From positions 98,289,470-98,353,469 of the forward strand of contig OW121848.1 of assembly GCA_933228895.1 (NCBI GenBank): a DNA stretch of 64,000 nt. The letters run 5' to 3'. This stretch comes from Platycnemis pennipes. Lineage: Eukaryota; Arthropoda; Insecta; Odonata; Platycnemididae. The first letter of the stretch is position 1. Every line of letters starts with the position of its first letter. Position numbers and translations under genes: made by a program. Shown here in pieces: positions 11,220-23,689 of the stretch. The notes beneath the pieces are model-generated. The model ran no database searches. It had not been told where the DNA came from and worked only from the letters and a program-made list of their open reading frames with translations.

Positions 11220-13370
11220 CTTGAGTACTAAGTGGATTAAGACCACATTTTAGAACCATAAGCCTGACAAAGCATACTTGAATATATTGACAAGGATCGT
11301 GTATAGAAGAATGGAAAGAAAAGCAGAGGAGTTGCTGAATGAGAACCTATTTGATTCCGAAAAAGCAGTGGTACAGGGAAGCGATTTTTCCTCTAAGGCA
11401 GAAATGTAAAATGAACTTACCAGACAAGTAAATGAAGGGCATGAACGCAATGAACTTAAATTTTGCGTTCATGGAGTTGGAGAAACATTTTGACAAAGGT
11501 AATGGAGATCCACTGCTGAATATTCTAAAGAAAATGTGACTGCCATATTACAATCGAAACATTGTCCACAGTTTGGATAAAAAAAGAGGTAGCTGTGATT
11601 AAATCTTGAGTGAAAAATAGTAGTGAGAAAAAAAGTTGTACATTCGCTCCCGTACTTTTCAATGCCTAGATTGAAGATGCCATCAATGAAGTCAAAAGGT
11701 TTCAGAAGTGAATATCCGCGGGAAGGAACAGGCTACGTTTCGCTGACGGAGTTGCGGTCATGGTAGAAGAAATCTAAACGTGTGGTTCTCACAGAAAATA
11801 TATAAACCAGATATCAAAGGAGAAGTATTAAACATGGCGATGATATGCAGCAGAAAAGAAATAAATAAATATTTATTAGCTCTAGGTACAATACCCCTAA
11901 GAGCACCAATATTACAATCTCAATGACAGTTGTGGTGAGCTTAAACAACCAACATATTATCAAACAAACAAGTAGTACAAACGTATTTGAAAACCTATCA
12001 ATACAAAGATAATACAAAATTTATTATGCATATATCACCAAAATAACGAGAAAAAAAATAACAATAAAAGACATTGCAATGAAGATTGCACAAGAACAAA
12101 GTGGGAAACGGATGGTGATATAGATATAACAATAAGAATTAGAGATTTATGTCCATATGTGAAAGGTAAGAATAAAGTTTCGTTTTGAATGACTGCCTGT
12201 TTTTACTGTTCTTTAGGTCTATGGGGAGAGAATTCCATAGTTTTGTGGATTTGACTAGGACAGAGTTGTGGTATTTGGTGGTTCTATGGGCGGGGCAATA
12301 TAAATCAGATGCTTCACTCCTTGTATTCATATTACGAGACTGAGGTTGGTGTATAAACATGTCCATCAAATATGTAGGTTCTGTAACGGAAAATAAGGAG
12401 AACAGGAAGACGCTTAGCAAGTAATTACGCCTACCCTTGACAGCCAAGATAGTTTTTCCCTATACGAAGAAACATGCTCATCATATCGAAGGTTAAAAAT
12501 GAATCTGATGCATGAATTTTGAATCCTCTGTAGCTTGTCATTAAGCTCTTCTGATAGGTCACCAAAAACTAGAGAACAGTAATCTAAATGGGGAAATGCT
12601 AGAGTTGTAACAAGCAGCTTCCTAGTATGAGTTGGTAAGACGAATTTCTGGGTTTTAAGTTGATAAAGAATACCGCTCACCTTATTGGAAATTTGGTTGA
12701 TTTGATTATTCCAGCTTAAATTATTATTCATTAAAATTCCCAGATTTATAACTACGTTGGAGAAGTGAACAGTGACATTGTCGATCTCCAAGCGGGGAAT
12801 GATGTCGTAGTTAATTTTATTGATTAACTTAGAGTTACCAATAATTATGGCTTTAGTTAGAAAAGCTTTACTCGAGAAGCAAATGATAGGAGAGGTGAGC
12901 GAGTAAGGAGAGTTACTAGAGATGGGTTAAGCAAGATGAAAATAGAATAGCCCAGGCGAAGAGGGAATAATACCGTGAGAAGAATCTAATTATAGCAGGA
13001 AATGAGCTTGAAAGTAAGGAAACAATTTATTAGAATACTATTAAAACTGGAGTATGGTCCTTTACGGCAATGAGGCGCGGACTGTAACAGATGCCGAAAA
13101 GTAAGGTGCATTAAAAATTTGGTGCTACAGAAGAATGATGAAGATAAAATGGATCCGAGAAATGAAAAAGGAAGATGCCCTAGTCGAGCAAAAGTGAATG
13201 GGGTGATATGCGAAAGAAGGCCTCGTATATAGAACAATATGGAGCTTGCTGTTAACGATGTGAAAGAGAAGAATTGTGCAAATATAAGGTGGTTAACTGG
13301 TAGGAGAATCAAGTGATGAGATACGTCAATCCAGTCATAGGATTTCCGACCTATGGTGGAGACGATGATG
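11220..13370 (+). mobile_element. RTE-like LINE relic (copy A), split by a second LINE
   Basis: Plus-strand pieces match the RT of an RTE-type LINE in order. ILTRIVYRRMERKAEELL is near 11278-11330, VLFNA.IEDAINEVK near 11655-11700 and LRFADGVAVM near 11733-11762 (motif C, second Asp replaced by Gly). After the insertion at 11859-12858 come RIAQAKREEYREKNLI near 12940-12995 and the IWCYRRMMKIKW box near 13115-13155. The 3' side ends with GACGATGATG. There are many stops and frameshifts. The order of motifs across the insertion shows it is one copy. Confidence 0.75.
11859..12858 (-). mobile_element. CR1/Jockey-like LINE 3' fragment inserted in RTE copy A
   Basis: Two overlapping minus frames (12791-12414 and 12447-12139) hold the C-terminal half of a LINE ORF2: LGILMNNNLSW, ISNKVSGILYQLK, FPHLDYCSLVFGD, IRFIFNLRYDEHVS and KLWNSLPIDLK. 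The same order occurs in the LINE at 2748-4004, so the two belong to the same group. The 3' end is a TTTATTTATTT run. AGAAAAG at 11852-11858 and 12859-12865 is the target duplication. A frameshift sits near 12420. Confidence 0.85.
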
Positions 13371-13399
13371 AAAAGTATTCATTTAGGGATGAACTTAGT

Positions 13400-14290
13400 G
13401 TGATTTGAGGACAGGAAATTGCAAACGTGGGATAGAATTTCGTCAGAAACTGCGTACCAGGCATTGATAACTTTCAGCGAGTCGACTATTCCGCAACAGG
13501 GAATCTCGATCGAGAATATTAGTTGCTGAAACCGATGGGGGGCACTACGAGTATATTCTGCACGAACCTGGCAAAATAAGCTTTGGAAAGAAAACAATAA
13601 TGGCTTTGTGTAATTGGTGCCTGCCAGTAAAACTTTACATGCTTATTTACATCGCAGATCTCTCACGATAAAAGTGATTTCTTCAACATTTTACGTTAGG
13701 ACGGAAGGAGACTGGGACGGGAAAATGCAAAAAAAAATTATTGGCGTTTCAGGATTTTACGCAGTTGAAAATGCCCATATGTGAGGTAGCAGATAAGGGT
13801 TTAATAATCTCAAACCCTCGTCATAGAGCTACATTTTTTCTAAGGAAAGTGACGGGAGAAAGGAGTACACTCACAAGCTATTGTAGATATATTATATTTA
13901 AACGCTGCGTTTTTATCTATCCTATAATACAGCCATTATGACTGACTAACTGGCTCTGTAATAATGAGTAACTAACCTAAATCCGTAAATTAAATGAAGC
14001 GTACTGACCTCGATGATGACCGTTACAGCTCCGCGAGACCATGTTCCGAGTTTATAGCGGGTCAAATTCGTAAAATTGTGTTTTATGCTAAGTATCACAT
14101 ACATAACTTATGCACTCTTTCACATGAAATTCTAGAGAAACTTTTTAAGCAGTTTTTGAGCGTGTTTACAGCAACAAATAAATGCAGAATTTTTTCCATT
14201 CATGGGTAATACAATGGGGTTTCCGTTTGTAGCAAGAAAATGTTACATTAATAGTGTGAGCTTATCTACTTATTTTAAGGCAGGATTGGC
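13400..14290. other. Intergenic DNA
   Basis: Only short frames without motifs. Confidence 0.55.
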
Positions 14291-14294
14291 ATTA

Positions 14295-14340
14295 TTGGCG
14301 CCAGAAATCGAACCCGGGACTTGGAAAAAAATGGGAATAG
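14295..14340 (-). repeat. tRNA B-box-like repeat fragment
   Basis: The minus strand contains CCCGGGTTCGATTTCTGGCG, a B box with flanking stem, and little else that can be recognised. Confidence 0.35.
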
Positions 14341-14817
14341 TTTTCCCGGGCTTTCAGAGGGCTAGAAACACAATGCAGTTTACGGCATCTCGCTAGGACG
14401 AACCGTTTGCGAGATAGAGGGGGTGACGGACAGACGGACACTTCCCAAATTATACAGATATAGATTAACGATGAATTCCACAAAATCAAACCTGAAACGA
14501 TTAGTCATTACCACAATGGTTTTATGGAGACATGATTAAGTCAAGTTGAAGGCGCTTTGAGATGAAAATGCCCTCGCAGGAATCATGTACAATCGAAGCA
14601 GATTTCAAGATAATCATGGTCAAAATTAATTATGACCTAATCTGTTTCTGAATTGGTTGTATCTGGATGTAACCACATTTAAAGGCACCGTTAGTCTCAA
14701 AAACGGAAAGCGATTATTTGGACAATCTGGGATAAAATTGGTAACCACTGCAACTTTATGAGTTACGATAACTACTTTTTTGGATCTAAGATTATTGCAT
14801 CGAGGGATGTTCGTCAG

Positions 14818-14986
14818 TAACAGAAATCGGGACCGACTACGTCAGGCACTTCGTCGGCGGTCGAGCTTTCGCGGCCATTAGAGGAACATCGTCAGGAAAT
14901 TAATATTAATTTCCTGCGCCCAGCAATGACCGTGAAAGCTCGACCGTCGATAAAGATCATTACGCAGCTGGTCCCGATTACTGTTA
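14818..14986. mobile_element. Fold-back element (MITE-like), about 170 bp
   Basis: Two imperfect inverted arms of about 80 bases meet at a perfect 24-base palindrome (14893-14916). The outer ends are TAACAG and CTGTTA. The best-matched blocks are ATCGGGACC, CGGTCGAGCTTTC and CAGGAAATTAAT. There is no coding potential. The DNA is palindromic over its whole length and would form a long hairpin. Confidence 0.6.
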
Positions 14987-15592
14987 AATGCTACTAGAAC
15001 TAAGTCAATGTAAACATATAATGAACAAATGGTTTACCTGAGCAATTATACCAAGTACAGCAAATGTTGGGGGAGACTGGGATGCAACTGCAACGAATTT
15101 TCATTGGGAAAATTCACTGCGAGATATTCTCTGCACAGGACAGAGTCTAGAGTTCATGCTGGAGACCCTGGTAGCTGAAGAAACACTCCTTTTTCACTGA
15201 CGACTCACCATTTCAGGTCTGCAATATTAGAAAAAATTACAAAATATGAAATGTTACGGCACAAGCTTTATAAAAGAGAAAAATTTAATTCCGTTAGTTA
15301 ATTCTGGCTGTATTCACTGGAAAATCTACCTTAATTATAAGTAACATTTTCCATGCAATAATGAAAATGAAAAAATAATCATGCCAAAGATGAATAGGAT
15401 TTTTTAAGTACCAAAAGAAAGATAAATTATTTAGTTATAATACTGAATCTGTTTAACAAGCATAATTATTTCATTCAACTATATTCAATGCACATGCATG
15501 CCAACATAAGTCACAAATATCCAATTTCAGAAATTATTAAAGTAAGTAAAAATATTACCATGGAAAAATTACTCCTATATGTAAATATTTAC

Positions 15593-15739
15593 GTTGAAGA
15601 TACTTTTTGTTAAGTACTCCTCCACGACAAATAGAAGCTCCCGATTTTGCAGTGGACTTATGGAGAATGGCAGCTCCGGCTGGCAAATTGTTGCATAGGT
15701 TTCTGCGGCTGCTGGACCTCTCGCTTGTAAGAAGAACAC
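15593..15739 (-). CDS. Candidate internal exon of an unrecognised gene
   Basis: On the minus strand, the acceptor TTTCATTTTGTTTTTAG precedes 15739, and a donor (AAC/GTAAAT) follows 15593. The 147 bases are open in phase 0 for exactly 49 codons (ETYATICQPELPFSISPL, then NRELLFVVEEYLTKSIFN). Another acceptor (TCTTTCAG) and donor (GCG/GTGAGC) lie upstream at about 15920 and 15787, and a TTTTCTAATATTGCAG acceptor lies downstream near 15218. These hint at a minus-strand multi-exon gene, but stops prevent a full model. Family not recognised. Confidence 0.25.
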
Positions 15740-16582
15740 CTAAAAACAAAATGAAATTCTAATTTAACAGCATAAAATAACAGGCTCACCGCCACAATCC
15801 ATGCATTGCAGACAATCAACTGCAAGCCATGAGCTCATAGATTCGCAAGGCAAGGAGCACAACGGCACCTACATGTCATGATTTGAGCGAAACTTCCTTT
15901 TCCTGTACCCACATGTGATTTCTCTGAAAGATAATGCATAATGAAAGTCACACACTTCTGTTAAGTGGAAGTGATCAATGACCTCTTCTGGATTCCAATC
16001 CCAACCACTGTTCTGAAACCCAATACTCTACCCAAAAGGCTATATTTTTTATAGTAAGCCTGTCTTATAATAGAATATTTAGTTAAAATATGAAAAATCT
16101 GAGACAAACATTTCCGAATAAATGCAATTGAAGGAAGCGGACCAAAAAATTGTTGCTTGTGCCGGAATGAATTAGTACTTCCTGTTTCAATCACGCTTCT
16201 AAATTCCATCAGAAATAAGAGTCTTCGCGTTAAAAGAAAAGGATTTCTACCGAGATGAAAGCTTCTTTGAAGGGGAATTCATTCGCATACATCTCAGTAA
16301 GGGCACTCGCGTCCACCTAACGCAAGAAGTACATGAAATAATCACGGGAGTTTACTCGATGGTCGTGTTAACAGCGCCTTTATGATCACCTGTGATTATA
16401 GTTACGTACATTATTATTTAAGAGAATGGATGAGAATTAACAATACTTTCACCATTCCACTTTCGAGAGTTGCCCTTCAACGTTTCCTCCAGACGGCTTC
16501 CACGCGTACTACTACATGCCTATTATAAATTACATGCTCTGAATGCACAGAGGCACGTAACGGAAAATCGATTTTTTAAACT

Positions 16583-16680
16583 TAAGCCCCTTCACACGAG
16601 CTGAAGCAACCGGCAGGGTTTGAACCGCCATGAAATTTAGCGGAACTGAGCTATACCCTCTCAGACGAGTTCATATGATT
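16583..16680 (-). repeat. Repeat with TTCACACG end and tRNA-like A/B boxes
   Basis: The plus strand begins TTAAGCCCCTTCACACGAGC, like the left end of the MITE at 17060. Read on the minus strand, it contains TATAGCTCAGTTCCG (A-box-like) and GGTTCAAACCCTGCC (B-box-like). It may be a tRNA-derived SINE or a second copy of the TTCACA element. I cannot decide. Confidence 0.4.
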
Positions 16681-17059
16681 CGAGGTCGGAGGTATCCGCC
16701 TTTCACACAAGGCTCAGGAGAGCTGCGGATATGCAGATTCCTCGTCACTCTGACTCCGACTGGCCAACGGTTCGATGTGTCTTGTACTCTCTTGGCATCA
16801 TCGTGAATAATGAGCGCTAGATTGGAGAAGAGCATCTCCTTATTTAATGCAGAATGTTTAATTTTTGAAAGTTAAGTACGTCCTTATTTCTGGGACAGTG
16901 GATGCAGTGAATACTGCAATTGGACGAAGAAGATGCAGAGGCTAGACATAACAGACCGAGAAATAGCAGGCTTCAAACATAGGCACAAGTCATCAAAACT
17001 TTCGAAGGACGACGGGACCCGAGGAGCATTGCCGGAGTAAGTGGCGTTGTGGTGAATTA

Positions 17060-17166
17060 AGAGCCTGTTCACACGGCTCACATGAGCTTGTGCATTTCCT
17101 TCCGTCTCTCTCAAGCCGCTCTGGTGAGCGCGCTCACGAGAGCACTTGTGAAAGGTCTCTTAGAAC
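17060..17166. mobile_element. Short MITE with TTCACA-type terminal inverted repeats
   Basis: The left end reads TTAAGAGCCTGTTCACACGG. The right end, read on the minus strand, starts TAAGAGACCTTTCACAAGTG, so about 28 bases match imperfectly in inverted orientation. The flanks share TTA, as expected for PIF/Harbinger-type insertions. It overlaps part of a short minus frame that has no recognisable product. Confidence 0.45.
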
Positions 17167-17179
17167 GTTGACGGTATTC

Positions 17180-18290
17180 AACGACGGATCCTTGGGATAT
17201 TGGAGATAGTCAAGAAAACGCGAGAACCCACTGATACATCGACCCCTGTTTTCGCTAGGCACTACGAGGCAAGCGAAGCGTATGGAATTTAATGGAGACT
17301 CCATCAATTTCACCGGTGTGCAGAATCCTCCAATGCAATAGATCTTGAATAGGCAACCTCCTTGGCCAGAAAATTAATAAAACTAAAAGAGTTGTTAGAA
17401 GACTAGTAAAACAGAATTTTAAACGAGATTTCGAGACATCCTGCGTTTACAAACCCCTTGCTTGTACCACATTTTATCACAAACAATGAAAATCGGTCAA
17501 ATCTAAAAAAAAATCTGGAGTTTTAAAAACAAATCTAGCTGTCCTCCCACTAGTGCTTTATGATGCCACGACCCGCTGCGGTGGGGCTAGACGGAAACAT
17601 ACCAAGCGCGAAGATAAGATTAAATAAACTCTTGAAAAAAAGAAGAATAATCACTCGGTGATATAAACCCCTTGGGCATGAAGATAAAAAAGACGTACCT
17701 CCTCTGAACCGGATACATTTCGAATCGGCTAGCTGAAAATCTTGCGGCTGGAACCTCCAAACTCGTGCACTATAGCAGAAAGTAAACTGCAATGGCAGAT
17801 TCTTCGAAGCCGACGAGTGAGTGCCTGAATGAAGCAAGGTTGCACACACGTCGACGACAGAACTTGCAATGGGGAGCAGCAGAGCACGAGGCGAGTGAGG
17901 AAGGTAAAGTTTGGAGGGGGCGCAGGGGGTAGCGGAGGGGAGGGTTCGAGGGTAGCTCGCCATGAGCACACAAACTGCGCGGCCTTTTTAACCGCGGCCA
18001 GTACCCAACCCGAGACCCTTTTTAACTAAGAAATGAAGTCTAAAGTTCGGCACAGCTCCGAGAGAAAACAACGTTTGTGACTTTGACTCGAAATCTGTGC
18101 GTTTTAACTAGCAAATAAATGCATTTCGATGGCCTTTCATATTTTGCGAGTAGAATTCGAATTCCTGGCAGCCTGTTGTGTGGTTCGCGTTCCATCGTCT
18201 AGTAATAAAAAAACTTTAATAAACAATAAATGGAAACACAGAATTTGATTCCCATGCAAAAACCAAACTTTCACGATATCCATGACTTCA
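17180..18290. other. Intergenic DNA with a GC-rich patch
   Basis: 17780-18010 is purine-rich and GC-rich (GGGGGCGCAGGGGG). Overlapping minus frames up to 139 codons arise from this base bias and have no recognisable domain. Confidence 0.45.
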
Positions 18291-18297
18291 AAGCAGA

Positions 18298-18362
18298 ATG
18301 CAAAATGCAGGATTCAAACCATGCTGCGGCACGGCAGCTCAGCACTCATTGCATTCGATGTT
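18298..18362 (-). repeat. tRNA-derived SINE fragment
   Basis: The minus strand reads GCAATGAGTGCTGAGCTGCC (A-box-like) and CATGGTTTGAATCCTGC (B box). No body can be matched to the other copies. Confidence 0.45.
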
Positions 18363-18487
18363 AAATCAAAGGATTTAAGTTAAAATTTCCCGTTGATGCC
18401 CCTAAATTAGTGAGGGCATTATCCAGGGTGTCTGGTTTTTCAGGTGATGTCATAGAAAGCTAAACCGCCCACCATAAATTTATTTTA

Positions 18488-19190
18488 TTCATACCACGGG
18501 ACATAAAACTTGATAAAGACTTTCGACGAAGTTCACGAGAGAACCAACAGATGTGGTTCCTTCCTCAAACTTCCCATATCCTTTTCATCGAACTGAACGC
18601 ATGAATGTTTCATTCACTACCCGCTTCAAGCGTCTATATAACAACCTCCCGGCAGAAATAAAAAAGATACACAATTATATAGATTCTCATAAAAAATTGT
18701 TTCGCCACCTGCTGACGTCACAGAGTTCAATCCCTGGGGATGGACCTTCAACCACATTTTAATAACAAATATTTAACATATAATTCTTCACCTAATTTAT
18801 CTTTTTCAAATTCGTGTTATGTACTTTTTTCTTTGTAGAGCCACAACTTATTTCAACATGTTTTTAACGGATGTAAAAAAATATTTTCTCTGCTCTAAAA
18901 AAGGCGGTTTAATTCTTTTGTTGTTAACTGTTTTAAAAATGAAATACTTGGAGAGTTTCTTTATCCTCAGTGACAGAGTAATGCCGCAAAATGACACCCA
19001 TGGAACAAGTATTATCGCCTCATGATCGCCAAATGCCTGTTTTTACCTTGATGTTTAAAGGAAACATATTAGTGGTCTGCTTGGCCATGTGCGTGAAAAT
19101 TATTGTATTAAATTTTGTATCTTATGTAAACTGGGCTAGGGGAAAAGGGGGCCATACGGCCTTATCTAGCCCAGGATAAACAAAAAATGT
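18488..19190 (+). mobile_element. CR1/Jockey-like LINE 3' end with terminal hairpin
   Basis: The frame 18553-18762 carries SFTTRFKRLYNNLPAEIKK, the conserved box at the C-terminus of LINE ORF2 proteins (R-L-(W/Y)-N-x-L-P). After about 350 bases of 3' UTR, a hairpin occurs at 19131-19174 (CTGGGCTAG paired with CTAGCCCAG, with an inner GGCC/GGCC pair), followed by GATAAAC and an A run. This layout is typical of the 3' terminus recognised by the element's own RT. Only about 700 bases remain, so it is 5'-truncated. Confidence 0.65.
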
Positions 19191-19504
19191 CAAATAGCTG
19201 TTAATTTCCAAAGTCATTATGAACCTTGGAGTAAAAATCATTAATATGGTAGGTGTGTACGCATATGCCACCAGATTCAATTGATGAATAATTTGCGGGT
19301 TGAATGTCATAAAATCTACTTAAACTGCGGATGAATGAGCACGCTATGACAGCGTTTGAGCCAGTGCACTCATTTGAAAACTAATGGAACGTTTTCCAGT
19401 GAATACGAATAATGAAAGCGTCCCTGTGGAGAATCTGGGAAATGTCGAGCTCCTCTCCTCAACATACGTATATACATTATTAAATAAAAATTTTCCACAT
19501 GCAG

Positions 19505-19535
19505 GCGAAGGCAAAAGCGTGAATTAAGGGCACAG
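19505..19535 (+). other. Possible 31-base micro-exon
   Basis: An acceptor (TTTTCCACATGCAG) and a strong donor (CAG/GTGAGTG) bound 31 bases that are open in one frame (RRQKRELRAQ). With no neighbouring exons identified, this may be chance. Confidence 0.12.
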
Positions 19536-19559
19536 GTGAGTGTAAATTGTTTAATGTAA

Positions 19560-22500
19560 AAATTACAAGGTCAAAGGAAAAGAGAAACGAATTAACAAAC
19601 GATTAACTTCAAACTATCCATGCATTGTAAGAACTTAAAGAATTTGGATGAAATACAACAATCTGAAAATTATAGATAGAAGGCAAATTACAATGCAGTA
19701 CCTGCAGTTAAACTTTTGAAAGTCACCTAAGTTGCAATTGTGAATTACTAGGGGTACCATTCAAATTGAGTCTTAATTCCAGATACTCAGTTAAACGTGT
19801 TTTGATAGGATTATCTTAAGGAAGGGCGCCAGATTTTATGAACAAATGATATGCAATACTGGTGTAAATGGAAACTATTAGCAAAGGTTTCCCAATATCA
19901 TTTCGTCACTTTGAAGATTGCCCGAAGCAAGAAGAGGTCAGGATACCATAGGAAAGTTTGAATTTACCGGGCTAAAAAAAACATTGTACGTTCCAAGGAT
20001 CTTTAGAGAGAATCCATATCAGAATTCTTAGAAAAATAGTCCATTCATGATTGAATGAACGATTTTTCTAATGATTCATATCAATTGAAAATGTGAGCTT
20101 TACCTGGCATTGTCAAATTCTTAAAACGTTACGACCACTTTCGCAACTGAAGATACTTCTGAGTTCCTTCGTTAGGTGTCATTAGTGTGTCGAATGCGCA
20201 AGAGTGAGTGAGAGAGAGGCATAGGCGCCGCGCCGCTTGAACGAAACAGAGGGGGAAAACAGGACTCCAAGGGATGAAGACAATTCGATCGGGACAACTA
20301 TTTAAAAGTTATGGTTTGCATACGTTTACCTTTCATTACATAGCTTAATTATTTCGGTGACGCTCAATTTAACGGAGCGAAATGAATCAAACAAACAAAA
20401 CAAAAAACACGAAGTATTTTTATTCAAACATACGACAAAGTCACTACCGGACTTGTGATGCACGAGAATTCTCCTTCACAACATAAGATATCTGGTATTT
20501 GCCAGTTTTTTTTGGCGATTTTCACCAACTGCGGCATCAGCAAAATGGAAATGAATGAACTTGAGGGGCGCTCAGTTTAACCTTCCAACTGACGGACTGC
20601 AGCGTTGTACATTGAAGAGTCCTCTTCGAATTATACCTGGCAATAATGAATTTATTCACATATACATATAAATATCTGGTTTTTAAGTGTTTAATTACGT
20701 TATCCGATTCCTAACCGCCATTGTTCTCTATTAATCCGCAAATCTTCTTCTAGCTGTCTCTGCCTGATTTAATACCTTTTCTCCCGCCCATTTTGGGTCT
20801 TCCACTTTTCCCTCTGCCCTGTGTTTTTCGGCCCTGTAAATATTATTTTGGTAATACATATCTAGTATAATGTATGCTGTACGTGATAAGATCACATCAG
20901 TATTTTGTAAAAATATCATCAACCATTGTATGTGAGACTCCCATTATATTCGTTATTCTGCCATATGCGTTAATTTCTTGCCTACTCACAGGATTTTTAT
21001 GGATTTCTTGATGGTGATTATCTTTAGTAATAACAAATAAGGGAAAATGAAAGATCATTTATTGGATCACAAGTGCCGATTACCAGATGAAATGTGTGAT
21101 GAGGACTTGTAATTGCCAATATTCTATGGCATTAATAAACTGGTTAACACACAACTAGTTGTAAATAGGGTTTATTTTTATTCTTACAAATGTTTCAAGT
21201 ATTTAATTTAACTATAGGCAATATTTCATTGAGTTGATAGCTATACGTAGAGTTCGTTGGGGCTGAGTATGAATATGTCGTAAAAGTTACGTTGTGGAGG
21301 GAGTGGATCTATCAATTGATTATACTTATTTGCTCCATTATACAGCTATGATATAGCTATACTGATGTTAAGTCCGTAACCCTCCGTATAATTTCATAAC
21401 ACAAATGAAGTTGAACCCCTGTACACCAAATTACGTTGGGTGGTCATGAGCACTGGCTTGCTAGAGGTAATAATGCTCTAGTATTTTATGCTAGAGAACA
21501 TGACTGAGCCAAAGGTGCTACGTTAAGAACAAAAGTTGCCACTAGCCACTAAAAGCACTAAGGAATTACGGCGTGAACGAGAATTTTTCCAGGATAACTT
21601 TCCAAGGCGTAGCAATTCGTCGCTAACTTTGGCGTAGGAAACTCTTACGGCTGTTAAATATCTGCTTTTATTGGTGCTGTTGACGATGTTTGGCTCGGAT
21701 CTCTGAATTTTATGCAGGAGGAGGAGGAGGAAGGGAGGGATGAGTAAGTAGCTGGAGCGACGGAAGTGAGAGGTGGAGGGAGGGGAGGAACTACTTGATC
21801 TAACAAGAGGCGGAGGAATTTCGGAAGAGGTCCTCCGCGACGCGCCCATATATTTATTTATTAGTCCCACTGTCATGGACGTTATTGTTGCACGAGGGTG
21901 TCACACAATTGACCTCATTTTGGAAAGGGCAGTGACGTCTTTCGGGGGCTGAGGAAAAAATATACATCCGCCTTCCGTCCACATCCCACTCCTTGTAACT
22001 CATCGGCATGTCAATTCGGCGAATTCTTAGGGAGGGAACCTTCCATCCAATTGTTAGAATAGACGGCGACCACAATGCTAATTCACTAACAAATCGATGG
22101 CATTATTTTGGAATTATTATTATCATAGTCGTCGGTGTAGTTTTGCAGTGCATTTTTACTTTGCTCTTATGTCCACGCACCAGTTTTCCAATGAAATATT
22201 CTTCGACTCATAATGCCCTTATTTTCCCAATCCCCAGTAAGACAATCTAATCCTCATTCGCTTCATTTCCTCCGAAACTCTCCTTCCCTTGACTCATCAA
22301 TTTCCATGTAATAATAATTAATCCTTTCTTAAAATACAGTGACAAAAATTTAGCATAATTTAATTCTGGAGATAAGAAAACTTTTTGATTTTGTTCACAT
22401 TAAAGAAAATGAACATACCATAATATGTGCGTGAAAGAAGAACTGGACGACGATTACTGGAAAGCTTTTTTGAGGATTTTAGAACTGAGATTCCTGTTAT

Positions 22501-23340
22501 TTCGTTTTAATTCCCTAGTTTCACACCTAGAGAACCCAAGATATTGGTCGAGGAAGAAATAACGCCATGAACAACGAATAATGCTTTCTGAAGTGTCTTT
22601 TTTTTTTACTAAATATGACCAGTTTAGCATGTATTTTCATCAAAAAAAAGAAACTTCTCAGAGCCACTTCAGAATATGATAATTATGCTTTTGAGTGGGA
22701 TAGATGAATTACAATGGATATCAGAAAAATTTTCGGAATGGACATCATTTAGATGGTCTATTACCAGACATTGCAGTAGATGTTTTGCCATAGTAATCAC
22801 AAAAGGAAAGAGAATAACTTTCATAAAGTCAAACAAGAGTGTTGTACTACGTTTTCGTACATTGTAAGCGGCAGTTAGAAATACAGTCAGATTTCTCGGA
22901 GGAAAACATTCAACCTTAATTGATAAGCTTTCCCCTCCTCTTTTTTTGATCGCTCAATTAATTCTTTTTCATTACTGGCTTTTCGTGAACTGTGGTTACG
23001 TCCACTAAGAAATGCCCCTCATTACATCATTTAAATAGAAAATACTATCAATAGCAAGATATTGGTATTATTTGGTAGCAAAACACTCTTAACTTCGGAT
23101 TATTTTCGCTGTTTTAATAATTGTGAAAATACTATTTTAATTTTGAAAAATGCTCATAGTAAAAATTGGTAAAATTTAAGCAGTACCTTCATACCCAGGG
23201 TTACGGAATAAGGTAACGGGCATTATGGTGCGATATTGGACAGAGAAGGCTATACATTTGTTATCTACGTACATTAGTAGTATATGTACCTTCCATGGTA
23301 GTTGTGGAATTACGCTTAATGCTCCAAGTACATAGGTCAA
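19560..23340. other. Intergenic DNA
   Basis: AT-rich. A GAGGAGGAGG purine run near 21719-21790 creates a 117-codon low-complexity minus frame. No gene or element seen. Confidence 0.55.
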
Positions 23341-23346
23341 CTCATA

Positions 23347-23660
23347 TCATTTCGTCATCATCATCATCACGTGTCATCAATCTTGATTTGAACAAAGATT
23401 GGTTTGACGCAGACTTCCACTGCATTCTCCTAACGGCTAATGTTCTCATTTTTACATTAGTCTTTTCTTAATCCCTCACTATTTGATCCATAAATTTCAT
23501 ACGAGACCTTCCTTTCCCATTCTTCCCGTTAACTTTTACCGTCGACGACTGCCATTATCAGACCATCAATTATCAGAATTGGCCGATTAAGTTGCTCAGT
23601 CTCCGCTTTGAAGTTCGCAACAGACCTCTCTTTTCCACCGCTATTCTCTTCCACAACCTA
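23347..23660 (-). mobile_element. RTE-like LINE 3' end (copy D)
   Basis: On the minus strand, the sequence reads RTSKRRLSNLIGQF, then GKGRSRMKFMDQIV, then MQWKSASNQSL, matching the end of RTE-type ORF2. It stops just before a TGATGATGATGA-type tail (23347-23360 on the plus strand). It shares the AATCC/TTGGTTTGACGCAG-type sequence with the copy at 46.3 kb. Short and frameshifted. Confidence 0.7.
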
Positions 23661-23689
23661 CCTTGTAATCCCAAGCTTAATCCTCAGAT

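Noticed and set aside
17550..17969. 139-codon minus frame
   Set aside because: Overlaps two other minus frames and a plus frame in a GC/purine-biased stretch. No recognisable domain.
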